Source of the DNA: Methylovulum sp.
GTDB lineage: Bacteria > Pseudomonadota > Gammaproteobacteria > Methylococcales > Methylomonadaceae
DNA length: 5,006 nt
Reading direction: 5' to 3'
Assembly (NCBI GenBank): GCA_028713595.1
Contig: JAQTNZ010000261.1
Coordinates: 1-5,006, forward strand
The position numbers were made by a program, and so were the translations under genes. Below, piece by piece: positions 1-5,006 of the stretch (position 1 is its first letter; each line of letters starts with the position of its first letter). The notes below the pieces were generated by a model, which was not told where the DNA came from, made no database searches, and saw only the letters and a program-made list of their open reading frames with translations.

Positions 1-2
1 TG

Positions 3-479
3 CAGCCCGGTGATTTTGACACCAAAAAATACTCGGCACGGCTGGTGTCCTGCGGGTTTCCGTATCTGATCGTGCCCGTGTTCAATTATGAAACGGTCAG
101 GAAAGCCCGCTTTAACTATAAAGCCTGGAGCCAGTCGAGCGCACCGCAAACCGCCGCCCAAGAAATTTTGCTGTTCTCGCCGAAAACTTTGCACTTGGAT
201 GCCAATTTCCACGCCCGCCTGTTAGGTTCGCGCATCGGCATCCACGAAGACCCACCTGTGGGCAGTGCCATCCCGGCGTTTGCGTCTTATTTGTGTTCGT
301 TTGATTTCATGCAGAAAGGCACATACACCTTTTCCGTAGATCGCGGCGAAGACAAACATCGGCGTAGCCTGCTAAATCTGGAAATGGATCATAAAGGCCA
401 AGACAGCCTGACCATTCGGGTGGGTGGTGAAGCGGTGCTGGTGGCAAAAGGGTTGATGACCATCCCCGATTTGCCTTAG
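3..479 (+). CDS. PhzF family isomerase/epimerase-like protein, C-terminal part (5' truncated by window)
   Basis: The frame is open from the first bases of the window to the TAG stop, giving 158 visible residues. PhzF-family proteins are usually about 260-300 residues, so roughly the N-terminal half lies outside. A GTG at base 45 could be mistaken for a start, but the frame continues upstream of it without a stop, so it is probably internal. The best marker is the EDPPVGSA segment at bases 246-269, which matches the family's EDPxTGSA motif holding an active-site Asp and phosphate/carboxylate-binding Gly-Ser. It is followed by a helix (IPAFASYL), an Arg-rich turn (HRRSLL) and the closing strand IRVGGEAVLVAKG, typical of the PhzF C-terminal lobe. 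The N-terminal catalytic Glu cannot be checked here. Members are cytoplasmic diaminopimelate-epimerase-fold enzymes; most are of unknown substrate, so no phenazine role is implied. The next gene follows after 49 bases. Family assignment is firm, the reaction unknown. Confidence 0.82.
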   Translation, partial: QPGDFDTKKYSARLVSCGFPYLIVPVFNYETVRKARFNYKAWSQSSAPQTAAQEILLFSPKTLHLDANFHARLLGSRIGIHEDPPVGSAIPAFASYLCSFDFMQKGTYTFSVDRGEDKHRRSLLNLEMDHKGQDSLTIRVGGEAVLVAKGLMTIPDLP

Positions 480-517
480 TGGCTCCACCCTCCCCGGCGC
501 GGGACAGATTGTTAAAC

Positions 518-523
518 AAGGAA
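518..523 (+). promoter_or_regulatory. Ribosome binding site of the FAD oxidoreductase gene
   Basis: AAGGAA lies 5 bases before the ATG at 529. It is a good Shine-Dalgarno match and supports that start over later in-frame codons. The N-terminal FAD motif begins only nine residues in, which also fits. Confidence 0.75.
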
Positions 524-528
524 CTGAC

Positions 529-1752
529 ATGAAAAAACGCTTGGTCGTGATTGGCAACGGCATGGCGGGGATGCGGACAGTAGAAGAATTGCTGGCCGCC
601 ACACCCGACAACTATGAGATCACCGTCTTCGGTGCCGAACCCTACGGCAATTACAACCGCATCTTGCTGTCTTCGGTGCTGTGCGGGGAAAAAAAAATCG
701 GTGACATTGTCATTAATGACCGCCAATGGTATGCCGATAACGGTATTTGTCTCCATACCGGCGCAGCCAAAACTGTAGTGCGCATCGACCGCGCCAGAAA
801 ACAAGTCCATGCCCAAGACGGCACCATCGCCCGTTATGACCGCCTGTTGATCGCCACCGGTTCGACCGCCGTCAAACCCGCCCTGCCCGGCCATGATTTG
901 GCGGGTGTGGTCAGTTTCCGTGATATTGTCGATGTCGAAACCATGCTCGCCTATAGCCGTAGCCACCGTAAAGCCGTGGTCTTAGGTGGCGGCCTATTAG
1001 GTTTGGAAGCCGCCAACGGCTTGGTGCAACAGGGCATGGACGTGACCGTTATCCATAACAACGAAGTGTTGTTGAACCGGCAATTGGACAAACCGGCGGC
1101 GCAACTGTTGCAAGCGGCCTTGGCAGAGCGCGGCATCCACTTCAAAATGGCCGCCCAAACCCAAGCCTTACTGGGCGACGGCCAAGGCCACATCCGCGCC
1201 GTGAGCTTTGCCGATGGCAGCGTCCTCGACTGTGATCTGTTTGTTATGGCGGTAGGGGTACGACCCAATATCGCCCTGGCGCAACAATCCGGCCTGTACT
1301 GTGAGCGGGGTATAGTTGTTAATGACACCCTGCAAAGCTACGACCCCAGCATTTACGCGGTCGGGGAATGTATCCAGCATCGCGGCGACACCTTTGGCTT
1401 GGTCGCGCCGTTGTTTGAACAGGCCAAAGTGTGCGCCAACCATCTAGGCGCCCACGGGGTTGCGCAGTACATCACCCTGCCCACCGCCACCAAGCTGAAA
1501 GTGACGGGCATCAACCTGTTTTCGGTCGGTGATTTTATCGGTGACACCCAAAGTGAAACCATCCATTTCACTGATTCCGCCCTGGGCATTTACAAAAAAC
1601 TGGTGATTAAGGCCGGCAAACTGGTAGGTGCGGTGCTGTATGGCGACACCGCCGATGGCCCGTGGTATCAAGAGCTATTGGAACAGGGGCAAGATATTGC
1701 CGGAATACGTGACGGGCTGGTTTTTGGCAAGCATTATGCGGAGGTTGGCTAA
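529..1752 (+). CDS. NirB-like FAD/NAD(P)H oxidoreductase, probable electron-transfer subunit of assimilatory nitrate reductase (NasC/NasB type)
   Basis: A 407-residue pyridine nucleotide-disulfide oxidoreductase-fold flavoprotein. Visible motifs are the FAD Rossmann GNGMAG (9-14), YNRILLSSVL (42-51, the NirB-type signature), ATG (109-111), the NAD(P) Rossmann GGGLLG (153-158), GVRPN (243-247), the second FAD motif YAVGEC (276-281), GLVAPLFEQA (290-299) and TKLKVTGINLFSVGDF (321-336). The last two are characteristic of the NirB/NasC branch rather than of thioredoxin or lipoamide reductases. No redox-active CxxxxC pair is seen. The protein ends after the reductase C-terminal domain: it lacks the BFD-like [2Fe-2S] domain and the siroheme/[4Fe-4S] half of full NirB (over 800 residues), so it cannot itself reduce nitrite. 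Family knowledge says such stand-alone modules pass electrons from NAD(P)H to NasA, and a nasA gene lies about 1 kb downstream on the same strand, which supports this by context. A rubredoxin or ferredoxin reductase role is the main alternative. It is expected to be cytoplasmic; no signal peptide is seen. Confidence 0.85.
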   Translation: MKKRLVVIGNGMAGMRTVEELLAATPDNYEITVFGAEPYGNYNRILLSSVLCGEKKIGDIVINDRQWYADNGICLHTGAAKTVVRIDRARKQVHAQDGTIARYDRLLIATGSTAVKPALPGHDLAGVVSFRDIVDVETMLAYSRSHRKAVVLGGGLLGLEAANGLVQQGMDVTVIHNNEVLLNRQLDKPAAQLLQAALAERGIHFKMAAQTQALLGDGQGHIRAVSFADGSVLDCDLFVMAVGVRPNIALAQQSGLYCERGIVVNDTLQSYDPSIYAVGECIQHRGDTFGLVAPLFEQAKVCANHLGAHGVAQYITLPTATKLKVTGINLFSVGDFIGDTQSETIHFTDSALGIYKKLVIKAGKLVGAVLYGDTADGPWYQELLEQGQDIAGIRDGLVFGKHYAEVG

Positions 1753-1762
1753 TCATCATAAA

Positions 1763-1790
1763 ATAGGCGCATTATCTATCACCCGCCTAT
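1763..1790 (+). other. Inverted repeat in the oxidoreductase-transglutaminase gap (possible mRNA stem-loop)
   Basis: ATAGGCG (1763-1769) and CGCCTAT (1784-1790) are perfect reverse complements, giving a 7-bp stem with a 14-base loop. It sits just after the oxidoreductase stop and before the next ribosome binding site. No T-run follows, so it is not a convincing intrinsic terminator. It could be an operator, an mRNA-processing or stabilising hairpin, or chance. Confidence 0.35.
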
Positions 1791-1796
1791 CTTTAC

Positions 1797-1803
1797 AAAG
1801 GAA
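1797..1803 (+). promoter_or_regulatory. Ribosome binding site that decides the TTG start of the transglutaminase-like gene
   Basis: AAAGGAA, with AGGA at 1799-1802, lies six bases before the TTG at 1809. This spacing is good, and no in-frame ATG lies close by, so TTG is the best start. The resulting protein begins a short way ahead of the conserved domain, as expected. Confidence 0.65.
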
Positions 1804-1808
1804 TCGCC

Positions 1809-2510
1809 TTGCAGACACATTTATACGCTTATCTTGACACGAGTGACTATATTGATTGGCAACATCCTTTGGTAAAAGCAACGGCAGCCAAATTGGCGAC
1901 CGGATGCCATACCGATACGGAAGTGGCGAAACAATGTTTCGAGTTTGTCCGCGACAGCATCAAGCACAGTTGGGATTACCGGATAAATCCTCTCACCTGT
2001 AAGGCCTCCGAGGTTTTAAGCCACGGCACGGGCTATTGTTACGCGAAAAGCCATTTGTTAGCGGCTTTATTAAGGGCCAATGGCATTCCGGCCGGGCTTT
2101 GTTACCAACGCCTTAGCGTTGGTAACGGTGGTGCACCTTATTGCCTGCACGGTTTAAATGCCCTGTATCTCCAACAATACGGCTGGTACCGTGTCGATGC
2201 CAGAGGCAACAAAACAGGTGTCAATGCCATCTTTGCCCCGCCTGAAGAACATTTGGCGTTCCCTATTATGGATGACTTAGAACAAGATTTTTTGGAGATA
2301 TGGCCGGAACCCTTACCGCTAATCATTAAGGCGTTGACTTGCCATAAAACCGTAGAACAGCTGGCCGAAAACTTACCCGATATTGAAATAGCCCAAACCA
2401 AGCATCGTCACCAACAAAGCTGGCGGGAGCAAAACCAAGCCGGAATAATCGGCTATAACCAGCAGGTCGATGAACAAGGGGTATTTTCAGATGGGCTACG
2501 CAGCTTCTGA
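1809..2510 (+). CDS. Transglutaminase-like domain protein (TTG start)
   Basis: A 233-residue protein with the bacterial transglutaminase/papain-like core. The catalytic Cys is C77 in GTGYCYAKSHLLAALLRANGI (74-94), where the Cys starts a helix. The His is H114 in YCLHGLNALYL, and the Asp is D130 in GWYRVDARGN. The full Cys-His-Asp triad is therefore present and correctly ordered. A helical N-terminal region (about 20-70) and a C-terminal tail with an acidic stretch and a Gln/His-rich segment (194-210) flank the core. No signal peptide or membrane segment is seen, so it is probably cytoplasmic. Bacterial members of this superfamily act as proteases, peptidases, amidases or crosslinking enzymes; the substrate here is unknown. 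The gene follows the oxidoreductase after 56 bases and could be co-transcribed with it. Its place between two nitrate-reductase genes is suggestive, but no role in nitrate assimilation is established. A perfect palindrome lies inside the coding region at residues 98-106. Confidence 0.85.
   Translation: MQTHLYAYLDTSDYIDWQHPLVKATAAKLATGCHTDTEVAKQCFEFVRDSIKHSWDYRINPLTCKASEVLSHGTGYCYAKSHLLAALLRANGIPAGLCYQRLSVGNGGAPYCLHGLNALYLQQYGWYRVDARGNKTGVNAIFAPPEEHLAFPIMDDLEQDFLEIWPEPLPLIIKALTCHKTVEQLAENLPDIEIAQTKHRHQQSWREQNQAGIIGYNQQVDEQGVFSDGLRSF
2101..2126. repeat. Perfect 11-bp palindrome with 4-base loop inside the transglutaminase-like coding region
   Basis: GTTACCAACGC (2101-2111) is followed by CTTA and then GCGTTGGTAAC (2116-2126), its exact reverse complement. 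In frame it encodes the residues from C98 to N106 (YQRLSVGN), between the catalytic Cys and His. The reading frame is intact. The shape (GC-capped arms, short loop) recalls small dispersed palindromes found in many bacterial genomes, but one copy cannot show that it is dispersed. Confidence 0.8.
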
Positions 2511-2526
2511 TAGTTAAGTTAATGTT

Positions 2527-2540
2527 TTAATCTAAATCAA
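2527..2540 (+). promoter_or_regulatory. Candidate FNR/CRP-family binding box
   Basis: TTAATCTAAATCAA matches nine of the ten fixed bases of the FNR consensus TTGAT-N4-ATCAA. It lies 16 bases after the transglutaminase stop and about 180 bases before the nasA start, in an AT-rich stretch. No well-spaced -35/-10 pair is evident: the nearest -10-like sequence (TTATAT, 2545-2550) is too close for class II activation. A chance match in AT-rich DNA is quite possible. Confidence 0.25.
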
Positions 2541-2555
2541 TTTTTTATATCGGAT

Positions 2556-2588
2556 GACGTAGGTCGGGCAGGCTGTTTCTGCCCGACA
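2556..2588 (+). repeat. REP-like palindrome, left copy of an inverted pair
   Basis: This copy contains its own hairpin: GTCGGGCA (2563-2570) and TGCCCGAC (2580-2587) form a perfect 8-bp stem around the nine-base loop GGCTGTTTC. The whole unit reappears in reverse orientation at 2664-2696 with 29 of 33 bases matching by hand alignment. A GC-rich imperfect palindrome in an intergenic space, paired head to head, is the arrangement of REP/BIME elements. No transposase or RAYT gene is in the window. Confidence 0.7.
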
Positions 2589-2663
2589 CTCCACCGCCAC
2601 TACAAGTAAAGCTTAAGGCCCATGAGGGCGTTGTCCAGCACTTACTGTTTCAACGGCTAGAAA

Positions 2664-2696
2664 TGTCGGGCTGAAACAGCCTGCCCGGCCCACGCC
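2664..2696 (-). repeat. REP-like palindrome, right copy of an inverted pair
   Basis: This is the reverse-complement partner of the unit at 2556-2588. Its internal stem is imperfect: GTCGGGCT at the left and TGCCCGGC at the right each differ slightly from the left copy. The pair encloses 75 bases with no gene or recognised site. Transcribed RNA could form either two small hairpins or one long stem across both copies. The unit ends 26 bases before the nasA start codon, so it may affect nasA expression or insulate it from upstream transcription. Confidence 0.7.
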
Positions 2697-2701
2697 TGTG
2701 T

Positions 2702-2707
2702 TATAAC
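2702..2707 (+). promoter_or_regulatory. Possible -10 element close to nasA
   Basis: TATAAC resembles a sigma-70 -10 hexamer (TATAAT). No good -35 lies 16-18 bases upstream, where the sequence is the GC-rich right REP-like copy. If used, the mRNA leader would be only about ten bases, which would agree with the missing Shine-Dalgarno sequence. This is a weak call. Confidence 0.2.
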
Positions 2708-2722
2708 CCATTTTGCCCCCCT

Positions 2723-5006
2723 ATGACCAAAACCATACTTACCACTTGCCCTTATTGCGGTGTCGGCTGCGGTGTCAACGCCGTAGTCAATGACTCCCAG
2801 CGTTCTGTCGAGATTCAAGGCGACAAAAACCATCCCGCCAACTTTGGCAGGTTATGTTCCAAGGGATCGGCACTGGGCGAGACTATCGGACTTAAAGGCC
2901 GTTTGTTGGAGCCACACATCAATGGCCGCGAAGCCAGTTGGAAAGAAGCGTTGGATCTAGTTGCCAATACCCTGCTGGCCACCCTTAAGCAATACGGCAA
3001 GGACAGTGTCGCCATTTACGGCTCAGGGCAATTGCTGACCGAAGATTATTATGTCGCCAATAAGCTGATGAAAGGCTTTATCGGCAATGCCAATATCGAC
3101 ACCAATAGCCGTTTGTGCATGTCCTCGTCAGTGGCAGGGCATAAACGCGCCTTTGGCGCCGACACCGTACCCGGTTGTTATGGCGATTTTGAACTGGCGG
3201 ATTTGATCGTCCTGATCGGCTCCAACACCGCATGGTGCCATCCGGTCAGTTTCCAGCGCATCCGCGCCGCCAAAGAAGCCAACCCACAATTAAAAATTGT
3301 CGTCATTGACCCGCGCCGTACCGCCACCTGTGATATTGCCGATTTGCACCTGCCGCTGGCGGCGGGTAGTGACACCAACTTGTTTAATGGTTTGTTGCAT
3401 TATTTGGCAGGTCTGGGGCAACCAACCGTCAACGCCGAGTTTATCGGCCAACACACCGAAGGCTTCGATGCCGCCTTAGCCACCACCATCGGCGCAAATC
3501 TTGGGCAGGTCGCCACGGACTGCCTGCTTGATCCAGAGGCTGTGCAACAGTTTTTTGAGTGGTTCGCCGCTACCGACAAGGTCATGAGCTTATACAGCCA
3601 AGGAGTCAACCAGTCCACAGCGGGTACGGACAAGGTCAACGCCATCATCAATTGCCATTTGGTCACCGGACGCATTGGCAAGCCGGGCATGGGGCCGTTC
3701 TCGCTGACCGGACAACCCAATGCGATGGGTGGGCGTGAAGTCGGCGGCTTGGCGCACCAGTTGGCTGCGCATATCGATTTTTCCAACCCCGCCGAGATAG
3801 ACTTGGTTGCCCGGTTTTGGCACACCGACAACATCCCGTCCCAAGGCGGCTTGCCTGCCGTGGCCTTATTCGACGCCATTTATGACGGCAAGGTCAAAGC
3901 CGTGTGGATTATGGGCACTAATCCGGTGGTCAGCCTACCCGATGCCGACAAAGTCAAGCAAGCCCTACAACGTTGTGAGTTTGTCGTGGTGTCCGATTGT
4001 ATCGCCGACACCGACACCACCGCGCTGGCGCACGTACTATTGCCCGCCCAAGGTTGGAGCGAGAAAAACGGCACAGTCACCAATTCCGAGCGGCGGATTT
4101 CCCGCCAACGCAGCCTGTTCGGCGGGGCTGGCAACGCCCGACCGGATTGGTGGATCATCTGCCAAGTTGCTAGGCGGATGGGCTTTGCCAAAGCCTTCGC
4201 CTTTGCACATCCGGTGGAGATTTTCCGCGAACATGCCGCCTTGTCCGGTTTTGAAAACCACGGCCAGCGCGATTTTGACATCTCCGCCTTTGCCAACATT
4301 AGCTTGGCCGATTATGACGCATTCCAGCCCGTACAATGGCCGGTCAACGCTGCGCACCCAAAAGGCACGGCACGGCTGTTTGCGGACGGGCAGTTTTTCA
4401 CCCCCTCCCAAAAAGCCCAGTTTATCGCCATCACCCCTCGCCCTCCCGTCAACTTGCCTGATGCCGACTATCCGCTGATTCTGAACACAGGCCGCTTGCG
4501 TGACCAATGGCACACCATGACCCGCACCGCCCTCGCCAGCAAACTCAACCAACACAAACCGGAACCGTTTGTGGAAGTGCATCCTGCCGATGCCCAACGT
4601 TTCGGGCTGGCATCTAACAGCTTGGCCATTATCACCAGCCGTTGGGGCGAGATGATTGCACGGGTGCTAATCACTGACAGCCAAATCCCCGGCAATGTCT
4701 TTGTGCCCATGCACTGGACGGGACAATACGCCAGCCACGGACGCATGGGTGCATTGGTCAATCCGGTGGTTGACCCCGTTTCCAAACAGCCGGAATGCAA
4801 ACATACACCAGTACGCATCGGCACCTATCCGGCAGTGTGGCATGGGTTTATGTTAGCGCGCCAGGAATTGGCGATCAGCCCAGGCCATGACTGGGTGAAG
4901 ATCAAAGGCGACCAATTGTACCGTTATGGATTGGCAGGCGAACAATTGCCCGACTCATGGCAAGCCTGGGCGCAAACCCAATTGGGTGACGACCCGCAAG
5001 CACATT
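2723..5006 (+). CDS. nasA: Assimilatory nitrate reductase catalytic subunit NasA (3' truncated by window)
   Basis: An uninterrupted frame of 761 codons runs off the window end. It reduces nitrate to nitrite in the cytoplasm using a bis-MGD molybdenum cofactor. The N-terminal [4Fe-4S] motif is Cx2Cx3Cx28C (C9, C12, C16, C45) followed by K47, the Lys conserved in NasA/NapA. The likely Mo ligand is C132 in NSRLCMSSS, as in the NapA/NasA/FdhF group. Cofactor-binding segments follow: GSNTAWCHP (166-174), DPRRT (196-200), GTDKVNAIINCHLVTGRIGKPG (from 301), QPNAMGGREVGG (331-342), WIMGTNPV (from 395) and EKNGTVTNSERR (447-458). The dinucleotide-binding domain spans about 583-690 (NTGRLRDQWHTMTRT, VFVPMHW). 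No twin-arginine signal is present, which separates it from periplasmic NapA. NasA proteins are usually about 850-930 residues, so roughly 100-170 residues are missing; a C-terminal BFD-like [2Fe-2S] domain may lie there. The ATG is fixed by an in-frame TGA at 2672 and the absence of any other ATG, GTG or TTG between them. No Shine-Dalgarno sequence precedes it. The likely electron donor is the upstream FAD protein. Confidence 0.94.
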   Translation, partial: MTKTILTTCPYCGVGCGVNAVVNDSQRSVEIQGDKNHPANFGRLCSKGSALGETIGLKGRLLEPHINGREASWKEALDLVANTLLATLKQYGKDSVAIYGSGQLLTEDYYVANKLMKGFIGNANIDTNSRLCMSSSVAGHKRAFGADTVPGCYGDFELADLIVLIGSNTAWCHPVSFQRIRAAKEANPQLKIVVIDPRRTATCDIADLHLPLAAGSDTNLFNGLLHYLAGLGQPTVNAEFIGQHTEGFDAALATTIGANLGQVATDCLLDPEAVQQFFEWFAATDKVMSLYSQGVNQSTAGTDKVNAIINCHLVTGRIGKPGMGPFSLTGQPNAMGGREVGGLAHQLAAHIDFSNPAEIDLVARFWHTDNIPSQGGLPAVALFDAIYDGKVKAVWIMGTNPVVSLPDADKVKQALQRCEFVVVSDCIADTDTTALAHVLLPAQGWSEKNGTVTNSERRISRQRSLFGGAGNARPDWWIICQVARRMGFAKAFAFAHPVEIFREHAALSGFENHGQRDFDISAFANISLADYDAFQPVQWPVNAAHPKGTARLFADGQFFTPSQKAQFIAITPRPPVNLPDADYPLILNTGRLRDQWHTMTRTALASKLNQHKPEPFVEVHPADAQRFGLASNSLAIITSRWGEMIARVLITDSQIPGNVFVPMHWTGQYASHGRMGALVNPVVDPVSKQPECKHTPVRIGTYPAVWHGFMLARQELAISPGHDWVKIKGDQLYRYGLAGEQLPDSWQAWAQTQLGDDPQAH

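Noticed and set aside
493..503. Small GC hairpin (CCCG-GCG-CGGG) between the PhzF-family gene and the oxidoreductase gene as a terminator
   Set aside because: The stem is only 4 bp with a three-base loop and no T-run follows.
307..966. Minus-strand open frame of 219 codons
   Set aside because: It overlaps the ends of two well-supported + strand genes (PhzF family and FAD oxidoreductase) and its translation has no recognisable domain. It is a shadow frame.
529..1752. Full nitrite reductase large subunit (NirB)
   Set aside because: The motifs are NirB-like, but the siroheme/[4Fe-4S] half and the BFD-like domain are absent and the gene ends cleanly at TAA.
1628..1837. Open frame of 69 codons bridging the end of the oxidoreductase and the start of the transglutaminase-like gene
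   Set aside because: It is out of frame with both, has no good ribosome site and no recognisable motif.
2631..2675. Tiny open frame in the core between the two REP-like copies
   Set aside because: It would encode only about a dozen residues and has no ribosome site, so there is no reason to call it a gene.
2696..2722. Sigma-54 promoter for nasA
   Set aside because: A TTTTGC at 2711-2716 resembles the -12 half, but the position for the -24 GG element reads TATAAC, so the required spacing and bases fail.
3400..4824. Several open frames on both strands within the nasA region (for example 3807-4478 + and 4037-4597 -)
   Set aside because: All lie inside the continuous nasA frame, whose motifs are collinear throughout. 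The translations are low-complexity Pro/Ser/Ala-rich or otherwise shadow-like.
2723..5006. Periplasmic nitrate reductase NapA or a formate dehydrogenase alpha subunit
   Set aside because: There is no twin-arginine leader, the protein starts directly with the cluster motif, and the probable Mo ligand is Cys rather than selenocysteine. The NirB-like neighbour favours NasA.

Overview
The window holds four protein genes, all on the + strand. It looks like a nitrate-assimilation neighbourhood from a moderately GC-rich proteobacterium. The protein sequences and the REP-like palindromes would fit a gammaproteobacterium, possibly a methanotroph-type lineage, but nothing in the window fixes the taxon.

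Layout: (1) bases 3-479 are the C-terminal part of a PhzF-family isomerase/epimerase, cut by the window start. (2) Bases 529-1752 encode a 407-residue FAD/NAD(P)H oxidoreductase. It resembles the N-terminal flavin module of the nitrite reductase large subunit NirB and the NasC/NasB electron-transfer subunits of assimilatory nitrate reductase. (3) Bases 1809-2510 encode a transglutaminase-like cysteine-protease-fold protein from a TTG start, with an intact Cys-His-Asp triad. (4) Bases 2511-2722 are non-coding. They carry an AT-rich stretch with an FNR/CRP-like box, then a pair of inverted REP-like palindromes. (5) Bases 2723-5006 are a 761-codon open frame that runs off the window end: the [4Fe-4S]/molybdopterin catalytic subunit of assimilatory nitrate reductase, NasA.

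How they fit together: the FAD protein is the likely electron donor (NAD(P)H to FAD) to NasA, which reduces nitrate to nitrite in the cytoplasm. The transglutaminase-like gene lies between the two and has no known role in this pathway. PhzF is probably an unrelated upstream neighbour. No RNA gene, CRISPR array, transposase or phage gene is visible. The most unusual features are DNA-level: a perfect 11-bp palindrome inside the transglutaminase coding region, and the inverted REP-like pair that ends 26 bases before the nasA start, a start that has no Shine-Dalgarno sequence.
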